From positions 110,432-174,431 of the forward strand of contig DATCLS010000002.1 in the NCBI GenBank assembly GCA_036563805.1: a DNA stretch of 64,000 nt. The letters run 5' to 3'. This DNA is from DATCLS01 sp036563805. Its GTDB lineage: Bacteria; Actinomycetota; Acidimicrobiia; Acidimicrobiales; VFJN01. The position numbers and the translations under genes are program-made. Under the pieces are notes generated by a model. The model saw nothing but the letters and a program-made list of their open reading frames with translations. It was not told the origin of the DNA and did no database searches. Below are positions 36,823 through 44,114 of this stretch, in pieces; the stretch's first letter is position 1; each line of letters starts with the position of its first letter.

Positions 36823-37695
36823 TTGGCCCTCGCACCCGCGCCCTCCCACCCGCGGCGCCTCGTCTTCCTCGGCACGCCCGCCTTCGCCACCCGCCCGCTG
36901 CGGGCGCTGGTCGAGGCCGGCTTCGATGTCGTCCTCGTCGTCTCCCAGCCCGACAAGCGGCGGGGCCGGGGCGGCCGCCTCGTCCCGTCGCCGGTCAAGC
37001 AGGCCGCCCTCGACCTCGGCCTGCGGGTGTCCGACCGGGTCGACGACGCGCTCGACGTGGGCGCCGACCTGGGGGTCGTGGCCGCCTTCGGCCGGCTGAT
37101 CAAGCCCCACGTGCTCGAGCGGCTGCCCATGGTCAACCTGCACTTCTCGCTGCTGCCCCGGTGGCGGGGCGCAGCGCCGGTCGAGCGGGCCATCCTGGCC
37201 GGCGACGAGCGGACCGGGGTCGACCTGATGGTGGTCGAGGAGGGGCTCGACACGGGCGGCATCTACGACCGCGTCGAGGTGGCGATCGGCCCCGACGAGA
37301 CGGCCGACGAGCTGCGCGACCGGCTGGCCGACCTGGGGGCCGAGATGCTCGTGCGCAACCTCCGGGAGGGGCTGGGGTCGCCCCGCCCCCAGGAGGGTGA
37401 GCCCACCTACGCCCGCAAGATCGACCCGGCCGAGCTGGAGATCGACTGGGGCCGGCCGGCCGTGGAGATCCACCGGCTGGTCCGCATCGGCGGCGCCTGG
37501 ACGACCCATCGGGGCACCCGGCTCAAGGTGTGGGCCACGGCCCTCGACGAGCGGCCGGGCTCGCTGCCCGTCCCCGCCGGCGACGGGCAGCTGCACCTGG
37601 TCGAGGTCCAGCCCGAGGGGCGGAAGCGCATGCCGGCCGCCGCCTGGGCCAACGGCGTCCACTGGGACCCGGCGACCGACCGGCTCGGCACATGA
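36823..37695 (+). CDS. fmt: Methionyl-tRNA formyltransferase
   Basis: Fmt (290 residues) formylates Met-tRNA for initiation. FLGTPAFATRPLRAL and VSQPDKRRGRG open the domain; the catalytic Asn, His and Asp lie in NLHFSLLPRWRGAAPVERAI and GDERTGVDLM; the C-terminal OB-like domain follows from about 200. The start is TTG after a G-rich ribosome site (GGGGCCGGGG). The stop overlaps a bridging small frame leading to rsmB. Confidence 0.94.
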   Translation: MALAPAPSHPRRLVFLGTPAFATRPLRALVEAGFDVVLVVSQPDKRRGRGGRLVPSPVKQAALDLGLRVSDRVDDALDVGADLGVVAAFGRLIKPHVLERLPMVNLHFSLLPRWRGAAPVERAILAGDERTGVDLMVVEEGLDTGGIYDRVEVAIGPDETADELRDRLADLGAEMLVRNLREGLGSPRPQEGEPTYARKIDPAELEIDWGRPAVEIHRLVRIGGAWTTHRGTRLKVWATALDERPGSLPVPAGDGQLHLVEVQPEGRKRMPAAAWANGVHWDPATDRLGT

Positions 37696-37799
37696 CCGGC
37701 GGCATGACCGGCACGGTGACCGGTGCCGCGGCGCGCCCCCACCCGGGGACGGGCGCAGCCATCGCCACGCCCCCGAGCGCGGGGGACAGGCCCCGATGA
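37692..37799 (+). other. 35-codon frame bridging fmt and rsmB
   Basis: An ATG overlaps the fmt stop (ATGA), the frame runs 35 codons of Gly/Thr/Ala/Pro-rich sequence, and its stop overlaps the rsmB ATG (ATGA). The exact fit at both ends suggests a translational bridge, but chance is possible in DNA with few stop codons. No product similarity was recognised. Confidence 0.25.
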
Positions 37800-39031
37800 C
37801 CCCGCCACCGCCGGCCGGCGGGGCGCGGGCCCGCCGCCGGGGCCCGCGCCGCGGCCGCCCGTCGGCCGCCACCCCCGGCCGCCAGGCCCGGCGCCTGGCG
37901 CTCGACGCCCTCGACCGCATCGACGGCGCCGGCGCCTACGCCAACCTGGCCCTGCCCCAGGCCCTGGCCCGCAGCGACCTCGACGACCGAGACCGCCGGT
38001 TCGTCACCGACCTGGTCTACGGGACGACGCGCATGCGCCGGGCCTGCGACTTCCTCGTCGACCGGTTCCTGGCCAAGCCGCCGACCGGCCGGGCCCGCAA
38101 CGCGCTGCGGCTCGGCGCCTACCAGATCGTGTTCGCCGGCGTCCCGGCGCACGCGGCCGTGGCCGAGACGGTGGCGGTCACGCCCAAGCCGGCCCGGGGC
38201 CTGGCCAACGCCGTGCTCCGCCGGGTGGCCGCCGCCGGGCCCCCCGAGCCGGGGGACTGGCCCGACGACGCCACCCGGCTGAGCGTGCCCGACTGGGTGC
38301 TCGACCGCCTGGCCGCCGACCTGGGTCGGGACCGGGCCCTGGAGGCCCTGGCCGCCATGGACCGGACGCCCGCCGTGGTCGAGCGGCCCGACGGCTACGT
38401 CCAGGACCCGGCGTCCCAGCAGGTGGCCGCCGCCGTCGGGGCCCGGCCCGGCGAGCTGGTCCTCGACCTGTGCGCGGCGCCGGGCGGCAAGTCCACCGCC
38501 CTGGCCGGCGCCGGCGCCCGGGTGGTGGCCGCCGACTCCCGGGCCCGGCGGGTCGGGCTCGTCCGGGGCAACGCCGAGCGACTGGGCCTGGCGGGCCGGG
38601 TGGCGCTGGTGACGGCCGACGGGCGGCGGCCGCCGTTCCGCCCCCGCGCCGCCGACCGCGTGCTGGTCGACGCCCCCTGCTCGGGGCTGGGGACCCTGCA
38701 CCGCCGGCCCGACCTGCGGTGGCGGGCCGACGCCGGCTCCGTCGACCGGCTGGCCGCGCTCCAGCGCCAGCTGGTGGCGGCGGCCGCCGACCTGGTCCGG
38801 CCCGGCGGCACGCTCGTCTACTCGGTGTGCACGCTGACCGCGGCCGAGACCACCGGCGTCGATGCCTGGCTGGCCGACGCCCGCCCCGACCTGGTGCCGG
38901 ACCCGGCCGTCGGCGACCGTGCCCCGGGACCGGGTTGGCAGCCGTGGGGGAGGGGCGCCCTCCTCCTGCCCCAGACCGCCGGCACCGACGGCATGGCCCT
39001 GTTCCGCTACACGCGGACGTCATCGCCGTAG
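37796..39031 (+). CDS. rsmB: 16S rRNA cytosine-C5 methyltransferase RsmB/Fmu
   Basis: A 411-residue enzyme that methylates C967 of 16S rRNA in E. coli. Residues 1-35 are basic and disordered, 36-160 are a NusB-like RNA-binding domain (RRLALDALDRIDGAGAYANLAL), and the methyltransferase domain has DLCAAPGGKSTALAG, DAPCSGLGTLHRRPD and the second Cys in SVCTLTAAE. The linker before VERPDGYVQDPASQQ is shorter than in E. coli. The def-fmt-rsmB order is conserved in actinobacteria. Confidence 0.94.
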   Translation: MTPPPPAGGARARRRGPRRGRPSAATPGRQARRLALDALDRIDGAGAYANLALPQALARSDLDDRDRRFVTDLVYGTTRMRRACDFLVDRFLAKPPTGRARNALRLGAYQIVFAGVPAHAAVAETVAVTPKPARGLANAVLRRVAAAGPPEPGDWPDDATRLSVPDWVLDRLAADLGRDRALEALAAMDRTPAVVERPDGYVQDPASQQVAAAVGARPGELVLDLCAAPGGKSTALAGAGARVVAADSRARRVGLVRGNAERLGLAGRVALVTADGRRPPFRPRAADRVLVDAPCSGLGTLHRRPDLRWRADAGSVDRLAALQRQLVAAAADLVRPGGTLVYSVCTLTAAETTGVDAWLADARPDLVPDPAVGDRAPGPGWQPWGRGALLLPQTAGTDGMALFRYTRTSSP

Positions 39032-39085
39032 CCGCCGGTGGGGGCGGGGTGGCGGCTGGCGGGGACGGGTCACGGCCGGCGTCGT

Positions 39086-39091
39086 TAGAGT
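39086..39091 (+). promoter_or_regulatory. Probable -10 element of the MogA-like gene (leaderless)
   Basis: TAGAGT ends 8 bases before the ATG at 39100, predicting little or no 5' leader. Confidence 0.45.
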
Positions 39092-39099
39092 CCGCCGAC

Positions 39100-39777
39100 A
39101 TGCCCGGCGAGCACGAGCACGGCCACGACGGCGAGCCCCACGGCCACGGCCACGACCGCGGCCACGACCACCGGCACGGCCACGGCGACGATGAGCAGGG
39201 TCACGGCGGCCCCGGTCACCGCCACGAGCACGGCCACGGGGAGCCCGGCCCCGGTCACCGGCACGAGCACGGTCACGGCGGCCCCGGCCACCGGCACGAG
39301 CACGCCGAGCGGCGGTGGCCGGCCAAGGTCCTCACCGTGTCGGACGGGGTGGTGGCCGGCACCCGGGAGGACAGGTCCGGCGCAGCGCTGGCCGCCCGGC
39401 TGGCCGAGGCCGGCTTCGACGTCGTCGACCGGCGGGTGACCGCCGACGGCGTCGACGAGGTGGCGGCCGCGCTGGGGGAGCTGGCCGCCGGCTTCGCCGG
39501 CCTGATCGTGACGACCGGCGGCACCGGGTTCGGCCCCCGCGACCTCACGCCCGAGGGCACCAAGCGGGTGCTCGACCGCGAGGCGCCGGGCCTGGCCGAG
39601 GCGATGCGCCTGGCCAACCCGCTGGGGCGCCTGTCGCGGGCGGTGGCCGGCACGGTCGGGGAGAGCCTGGTGCTGAACACGCCGGGCTCGTCCGCCGGGG
39701 CGGTCGAGTGCCTCGAGGCGGTGCTCGACGTCGTGCCCCACGCCCTCGACCTCCTCCAGGGCGGCCGGCCCCACTAG
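39100..39777 (+). CDS. MogA/MoaB-family protein with a histidine-rich N-terminus
   Basis: A 225-residue protein. Residues 1-68 are almost wholly His, Gly, Glu, Asp, Arg and Pro, with blocks such as GPGHRHEHGHG. The rest is a molybdopterin adenylyltransferase/MoaB fold: KVLTVSDGVVAGTREDRSG, VTTGGTGFGPRDLTPEGT and LNTPGSSAGAVECLEAVL. MogA/MoaB proteins adenylate molybdopterin. The His-rich arm probably binds Ni, Zn or another metal, as in HypB or metal chaperones. No other cofactor gene is close. Some MoaB-like domains have no known role, so function is only inferred. Confidence 0.85.
   Translation: MPGEHEHGHDGEPHGHGHDRGHDHRHGHGDDEQGHGGPGHRHEHGHGEPGPGHRHEHGHGGPGHRHEHAERRWPAKVLTVSDGVVAGTREDRSGAALAARLAEAGFDVVDRRVTADGVDEVAAALGELAAGFAGLIVTTGGTGFGPRDLTPEGTKRVLDREAPGLAEAMRLANPLGRLSRAVAGTVGESLVLNTPGSSAGAVECLEAVLDVVPHALDLLQGGRPH
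39205..39306 (+). repeat. In-frame repeats coding for GPGHRHEHGHG units
   Basis: About three copies of a 30-40 base unit (GGCCCCGG, then CAC/GAG-rich bases) encode repeated His-rich blocks in the MogA-like protein. The copies differ mainly at third codon positions, so they look maintained by selection on the protein. Confidence 0.6.
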
Positions 39778-39819
39778 TCCCGCCGGGACGCCCCACACCA
39801 CGGACGCTCGACGTCGGAG

Positions 39820-39833
39820 TAGAACATGTTCTA
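39820..39833. promoter_or_regulatory. 14-base palindrome resembling a KstR/TetR-type operator
   Basis: TAGAACATGTTCTA is a perfect palindrome in an AT-richer patch. It fits the KstR pattern TNNAACNNGTTNNA known from mycobacterial cholesterol-catabolism genes. TAATTT just downstream (39832) could be a -10. The next supported gene is ribE, 175 bases on. No lipid gene is near, so the regulator and target are unknown. Confidence 0.5.
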
Positions 39834-39904
39834 ATTTAGGGGTGTGGAGGACGCCGAGCGCCGTGCGCCCCGGTCGCTCCCCGAGTTGTCTCCTGGGGGG
39901 CGAG

Positions 39905-39927
39905 GCGCCACGATGATCCCGTGGCGC
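39905..39927 (+). other. Leader hairpin upstream of ribE
   Basis: GCGCCACG and CGTGGCGC form a perfect 8-bp stem around the loop ATGATCC in the 230-base gap before ribE. The gap lacks the conserved blocks of the FMN riboswitch. The hairpin role is unknown. Confidence 0.4.
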
Positions 39928-40007
39928 GGTGGCGCACGACGCCAGGCCGTCGCCACTCGTCCGGGCGACGACAGTGGCGTCGACCCGCAAACCCCGAGGA
40001 GCGCGTC

Positions 40008-40580
40008 ATGTTCACCGGAATCGTCGAGGAGCTCGGCGAGGTCGCGTCCATGGAGGGCGGGCGCTTGCGCATCGCCGCCACGACCGTCCTCGAGGACACC
40101 AAGACGGGCGACTCGATCGCCGTCAACGGCTGCTGCCTGACCGCGGTCGAGATCGGGGCCCGGTGGTGGCAGGCCGACGTCACCGACGAGACCCTGCGAC
40201 GGACGACGCTCGGCGGGCTCCGGCCGGGTGACCGCGTCAACCTCGAGCGGCCGGTGCGGGTGAACGACCGGTTGGGCGGCCACATCGTCCAGGGCCACGT
40301 CGACGCCGTGGGCGAGGTGGTGGCGCCCGCCCCCGACCTGCGGGTCCGGGTGCCCCGGCCGCTGCTGCGCTACATCGTCGAGAAGGGGTCGATCGCGGTC
40401 GACGGTGTGAGCCTCACCGTGGTCGACGTGCTCGACGACGGCTTCACGGTGGCGGTCATCCCCCACACCGCCGAGGTCACCACGCTCGGCCTGCGCCGGC
40501 CGGGCGACGGGGTCAATCTCGAGGTCGACGTGACCGTCAAGTACGTGGAGCGCCTGCTGGCCTGGAAGGACGAGGGCTGA
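40008..40580 (+). CDS. ribE: Riboflavin synthase alpha chain
   Basis: A 190-residue enzyme that dismutates two lumazines to riboflavin. It has the two repeated lumazine-binding barrels: MFTGIVEELGEV with GDSIAVNGCCLTAVEI, and GHIVQGHVDAVGEV with GSIAVDGVSLTVVDV. The ATG was chosen because nearly all family members start MFTGIV(E); GAGGA lies 7 bases upstream. It heads ribE-ribBA-ribH. Confidence 0.95.
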   Translation: MFTGIVEELGEVASMEGGRLRIAATTVLEDTKTGDSIAVNGCCLTAVEIGARWWQADVTDETLRRTTLGGLRPGDRVNLERPVRVNDRLGGHIVQGHVDAVGEVVAPAPDLRVRVPRPLLRYIVEKGSIAVDGVSLTVVDVLDDGFTVAVIPHTAEVTTLGLRRPGDGVNLEVDVTVKYVERLLAWKDEG

Positions 40581-40584
40581 CGCC

Positions 40585-41805
40585 GTGGGGTTCGCCAAGA
40601 TCGAGGATGCGGTCGCCGCCTTCGGCCGCGGGGAGATCGTCATCGTCGTCGACGACGAGGACCGCGAGAACGAGGGCGACCTCGTCATGGCGGCCGAGTT
40701 CGCCACGCCGGAGAAGATCGCGTTCTTCCTCCACCACACGTCCGGTGTCATCTGCGCCCCGCTGACGCGGGAGCGGGCCCGCGAGCTCGACCTGCCGCTC
40801 ATGGTGGCCAACAACACCGAGAGCATGCGCACGGCGTTCACGGTCAGCGTCGACTACCGCCACGGCACCAGCACCGGCATCTCGGCGCACGACCGGGCCG
40901 CCACCATCCAGGCGCTGGTCGACCCGGCCACCCGCCCGTCCGACCTGCTCCGCCCCGGCCACATCTTCCCGCTCGAGGCCCGCGACGGCGGCGTGCTCAA
41001 GCGGGCAGGCCACACCGAGGCGACGATGGACCTGGCCCGCATGGCCGGCGTCTACCCGGCCGGCGTGCTGTGCGAGATCGTCAACGAGGCCAAGGACGAC
41101 ATGGCCCGCGTGCCCGAGCTCGAGCGGTTCGCCGAGAAGCACGGGCTGCTGATGATCTCGATCGCGGACCTGGTCCGGTACCGGCGGCAGACGGAGAAGC
41201 TGGTCCGCCGCATCACCGAGGCCCGGCTGCCCACCCAGTGGGGCGACTTCACCTGCTACGCCTACGAGTCGACGCTGGACGGCACCGAGCACCTGGCCTT
41301 CGTGAAGGGGGCGGTGCAGGGGCAGGACGACGTGCTGGTCCGGGTGCACTCCGAGTGCCTGACCGGCGACGTGTTCGGGTCGCTGCGTTGCGACTGCGGG
41401 CCCCAGCTGGCCGAGGCCATGCGGCTCATCGCCGAGGAGGGGATGGGCGTCGTCGTCTACCTGCGGGGCCACGAGGGCCGGGGCATCGGGCTCGGCCACA
41501 AGCTGCGGGCCTACCGCCTGCAGGACCAGGGCCACGACACCGTCGACGCCAACCTGGCGCTGGGCCTGCCGGTCGACAGCCGCGAGTACGGTATCGGCTC
41601 CCAGATCCTGGTCGACCTGGGCATCACCACCATGCGCCTGCTCACCAACAACCCGGCGAAGTACGGCGGTCTCGAAGGGTTCGGGCTGGAGATCACCGGC
41701 CGCGTCCCGCTCCTGACCGTCCCCAACCCCGAGAACATCGCCTACCTGCGCACCAAGCGCGAGCGCATGGGCCACCTGCTCGAAGGGCTCGACGATGTGC
41801 TGTGA
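40585..41805 (+). CDS. ribBA: RibBA: DHBP synthase / GTP cyclohydrolase II
   Basis: A 406-residue fusion catalysing the first steps of both branches of riboflavin synthesis. The RibB half has VDDEDRENEGDLVMAAE, DRAATIQALVDP and GHTEATMDLARMAG. The RibA half has the zinc Cys cluster in SECLTGDVFGSLRCDCG, YLRGHEGRGIGLGHKL and LLTNNPAKYGGLEGFGLE. All catalytic motifs are present in both halves. ribD, the remaining pathway gene, is not in the window. The stop overlaps the ribH GTG. Confidence 0.96.
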   Translation: MGFAKIEDAVAAFGRGEIVIVVDDEDRENEGDLVMAAEFATPEKIAFFLHHTSGVICAPLTRERARELDLPLMVANNTESMRTAFTVSVDYRHGTSTGISAHDRAATIQALVDPATRPSDLLRPGHIFPLEARDGGVLKRAGHTEATMDLARMAGVYPAGVLCEIVNEAKDDMARVPELERFAEKHGLLMISIADLVRYRRQTEKLVRRITEARLPTQWGDFTCYAYESTLDGTEHLAFVKGAVQGQDDVLVRVHSECLTGDVFGSLRCDCGPQLAEAMRLIAEEGMGVVVYLRGHEGRGIGLGHKLRAYRLQDQGHDTVDANLALGLPVDSREYGIGSQILVDLGITTMRLLTNNPAKYGGLEGFGLEITGRVPLLTVPNPENIAYLRTKRERMGHLLEGLDDVL

Positions 41806-42341
41806 ACCGCGTGTCGGCGGCGCGGGCTGCGCCGGAGGCGTCGGTGACGAGTGATGCCGGCCGGGCCGGCGTGCCAGACGGCCTCGACGGCGCCGGCCTC
41901 AAGGTCGGGGTCGTGCGCGCCCGGTGGAACGCCAGGATCGTCGACCGGCTGGCCGAGGGCGTCGAGCGCGGGCTCAAGGGCCTGGGGGTGGCGGCCGACG
42001 ACGTCGTGACCGTGACCGTCCCCGGCTCGTTCGAGATCCCGTTCGGGGCCCGGGCGCTGGCCACCTCCGGCCGGGTCGACGCCGTGATCTGCATCGGCTG
42101 CGTGATCCGGGGCGAGACCAGCCACTACGACATCGTGGCTGGGGAGTGCGCCCGCGGGGTCCAGCAGGTCCAGCTGTCGACCGGCGTGCCGGTGGCGTTC
42201 GGCGTGCTCACCACCGAGGACGAGGCCCAGGCGCTGGCCCGGTCCGAGGGCCCCGGCGGCCACAACGTCGGGGAGGAGGCGGCCGCCGTGGCCGTCGAGA
42301 TGGCCCGCCTGGCCCAGGCCTACCGCCGTCCCGGCGGCTGA
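41802..42341 (+). CDS. ribH: 6,7-dimethyl-8-ribityllumazine synthase
   Basis: RibH (179 residues) makes the lumazine used by riboflavin synthase. VTVPGSFEIPFGARAL, CIGCVIRGETSHYDIVAGE with the catalytic His, and PVAFGVLTTEDEAQALAR are diagnostic. The GTG overlapping the ribBA stop adds a 28-residue Ala-rich lead; GTG at 41811 or 41841 are alternatives and would still leave the fold whole. Confidence 0.94.
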   Translation: MNRVSAARAAPEASVTSDAGRAGVPDGLDGAGLKVGVVRARWNARIVDRLAEGVERGLKGLGVAADDVVTVTVPGSFEIPFGARALATSGRVDAVICIGCVIRGETSHYDIVAGECARGVQQVQLSTGVPVAFGVLTTEDEAQALARSEGPGGHNVGEEAAAVAVEMARLAQAYRRPGG

Positions 42342-42363
42342 CGTCCGGCGGCTGACCCCGAGC

Positions 42364-42480
42364 ATGGCCGGGCTGACGCTCGGCGTCGCCTCGGGCGCCC
42401 CGGCGCCCGACGGCGTCGTGCTCGGGACCCGCCTCGCCCCCGACCCGCTCGTGCCGGTCGGCGGCCTGCCGGCCCGCCCG
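42364..42480 (+). pseudogene. Remnant of an alkaline phosphatase D (PhoD-like) gene, N-terminal piece
   Basis: About 38 codons starting MAGLTLGVASGAPAPDGVVLG then TRLAPDPLVPVGGLPARP match the N-terminal domain of PhoD metallophosphatases, where LGVASGDPTPDGVVLWTRLAPDPL is typical. The conserved Trp is a Gly, and after ARP the similarity ends and the frame becomes Arg-rich noise. The rest of the roughly 500-residue protein is absent. It fills most of the 396-base gap between ribH and hisG, where I see no other supported gene. Confidence 0.6.
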
Positions 42481-42723
42481 GATCATGGCCGAGAGGCCCC
42501 ACAAGAGGGTCATCGACGACGGCCGGGGCGCCATGCGGTGCACCGTCGACCGGTCCCGTCGCTGACCGACCTGCGGGCGGGCTCGACCGTCCGGGCGCAG
42601 GAGGCGACCGTGTCGACGTTCGCCAGCTTCGTGACCGAGGACGGCCGTCCGGGCGGCGGGGCGCCGAGGTCGCGTAGCCGACGTCCGCCGGTTTCGCAGT
42701 TTCGATAACGGCGGTCCGGCACG

Positions 42724-42729
42724 TACCCT
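42724..42729 (+). promoter_or_regulatory. Probable -10 element of hisG (leaderless)
   Basis: TACCCT ends 8 bases before the GTG at 42738. This supports that GTG over one at 42732, which would lie only 2 bases from the element. Confidence 0.45.
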
Positions 42730-42737
42730 CCGTGCCC

Positions 42738-43613
42738 GTGCTCAAGCTCGTTCTCCCCAAGGGCTCGCTCGAGAAGGCGACCCTCGACCTGTTCGAGGCG
42801 GCCGACCTGACGGTCAACCGGTCCTCGTCGGTCGAGTACAAGGCGACGATCGCCGACCCCCGGGTCGACGAGGTGCGCATCCTCCGGCCCCAGGAGATCC
42901 CCCGCTACGTGGCCGAGGGGCTGTTCGACCTCGGCATCTGCGGGCGCGACTGGATCGAGGAGACCTCGTCGCCCGTCGTGTCGCTCGGCAAGCTCAGCTA
43001 CTCGAAGGTCTCGAGCCGGCCCGTCCGCATCGTCGTCGCCGTCCCGGGCGACAGCCCGATCGACAAGGTCGAGGACCTGCCCCAGGGCGTGCGGGTCTCC
43101 ACCGAGTACCCCGAGCTGACCCGGCGCTACTTCGCCGAGCGGGGGATCGAGGCCGACATCCGCCTCAGCTACGGGGCCACCGAGGCCAAGGTGCCCGACA
43201 TCGTCGACTGCATCGTCGACATCACCGAGACCGGGCGGGCGCTGCGGGCCGCGGGCCTGAAGATCATCGGCGAGATCCTCGAGAGCTACACCGAGCTGGT
43301 GGCCAACCCGGCCGCCCACGCCGACGACGCCAAGCGCAAGGCGATGGAGCAGCTGAAGGTGCTGCTCGACGGCGTGCTGGAGGCCCGGGGCCAGGTGCTG
43401 GTCAAGCTGAACGTCGGGGGCGACGACCTCGACGCGGTCATCGGGCTGCTGCCGTCGATGAAGTCGCCGACCGTGTCGAAGCTGTTCGGCAACGGCGCCT
43501 ACGCGGTCGAGACCGTCGTGCCCAAGGTCGAGATCAACACGCTGATCCCGGCGCTCAAGGACGCCGGCGCGTCCGACATCATCGAGCTGCCGCTGTCCAA
43601 GATCGTCCGCTGA
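42738..43613 (+). CDS. hisG: ATP phosphoribosyltransferase, long form
   Basis: HisG_L (291 residues) catalyses the first step of histidine synthesis. LKLVLPKGSLEKATLDLF opens the protein; the PRPP-binding stretch is VDCIVDITETGRALRAAGL; residues 215-290 are the ACT-like histidine-binding regulatory domain (PTVSKLFGNGAYAVETVV). No hisZ partner is needed for this form. hisE, often just upstream in actinobacteria, is not present; a phoD remnant lies there instead. The stop overlaps the next gene. Confidence 0.95.
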   Translation: MLKLVLPKGSLEKATLDLFEAADLTVNRSSSVEYKATIADPRVDEVRILRPQEIPRYVAEGLFDLGICGRDWIEETSSPVVSLGKLSYSKVSSRPVRIVVAVPGDSPIDKVEDLPQGVRVSTEYPELTRRYFAERGIEADIRLSYGATEAKVPDIVDCIVDITETGRALRAAGLKIIGEILESYTELVANPAAHADDAKRKAMEQLKVLLDGVLEARGQVLVKLNVGGDDLDAVIGLLPSMKSPTVSKLFGNGAYAVETVVPKVEINTLIPALKDAGASDIIELPLSKIVR

Positions 43614-43888
43614 TGGCGGGGCCGCGGCCGTTCACGCGGGGCACCGGGGTGGTCGCGATCTTCGACGAGCACCGGGGGCTGGGCACGATCCGGGCCGACG
43701 ACGGCCGCGAGCTGCCGTTCCACTGCACGGCGATCGCGGACGGCACCCGCACGATCCCGGTCGGGCTGCGGGTGGCCTTCGCCGTGGCCGCCGGCCGCCT
43801 GGGCCGGTGGGAGGCGACCGCCATCGAGCCGGCGGCGGACGCGGCGGCGAGCGCGGCGAGCCCGGACGCGGTGGCCGCCGACGCCTGA
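43613..43888 (+). CDS. Cold-shock-domain-like small protein
   Basis: A 91-residue protein whose first 70 residues resemble a divergent cold shock OB-fold: RGTGVVAIFDEHRGLGTI, then LPFHCTAIADGTRTIPVG and VAFAVAAGRLGRWEATAIEP. The aromatic RNP motifs of CspA are weak. Similar proteins are known in actinobacteria, probably RNA or DNA binding. The ATG overlaps the hisG stop (TGATG), so it is co-translated. A 20-residue Ala-rich tail ends it. Confidence 0.75.
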   Translation: MAGPRPFTRGTGVVAIFDEHRGLGTIRADDGRELPFHCTAIADGTRTIPVGLRVAFAVAAGRLGRWEATAIEPAADAAASAASPDAVAADA

Positions 43889-43917
43889 GCCGCCGTGGCC
43901 GCCCGCCCGCGGCGGGC

Positions 43918-44112
43918 CTAGCGGTCGGTCATCGGCTCGGTCGTCGGGCCGACGTGGGCGTCGAGCCAGGCGTTGAGGTCGGTGAACGACCGCCAGTCCT
44001 CCCGGACCTCGGCCTCGTAGCGGTGGCGGTTGGCCTGCCAGTCGCGCCGGTTGTTGGCGGCCAGCTCGTCGAAGACCCGCGTGGCGCCCGCGCCGAACCC
44101 CCGGAACCGCAC
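43918..44112 (-). pseudogene. Truncated DUF2461-like protein
   Basis: A 64-residue frame starting at a GTG 2 bases after the SGNH hydrolase stop. VRFRGFGAGATRVFDELAAN, then NRRDWQANRHRYEAEVRE, matches the N-terminus of DUF2461 proteins, which are usually over 200 residues. After about residue 38 the sequence (DWRSFTDLNAWLDAHVG) no longer fits and soon stops. It may be a remnant or a shortened protein still translated by coupling. Function unknown. Confidence 0.5.
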
Positions 44113-44114
44113 GC

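Noticed and set aside
39820..39833. LexA (SOS) box
   Set aside because: The core GAAC-AT-GTTC has two bases between the arms; Gram-positive LexA boxes have four. No DNA-damage gene follows.
39830..40007. FMN riboswitch ahead of ribE
   Set aside because: None of the conserved FMN-aptamer blocks (such as AGGGGCAGGGTGAAATTCCC-like and CCGGTGAAATTCCGG-like segments) can be found on either strand.
39844..40140. 98-codon leaderless frame after the KstR-like site
   Set aside because: The translation is Arg/Pro/Ser noise and runs through the start of ribE in another frame.
42487..42567. Small frame MAERPHKRVIDDGRGAMRCT (26 codons) after the phoD remnant
   Set aside because: It looks more protein-like than its surroundings, but there is no ribosome site, no known family, and it overlaps the decayed region.
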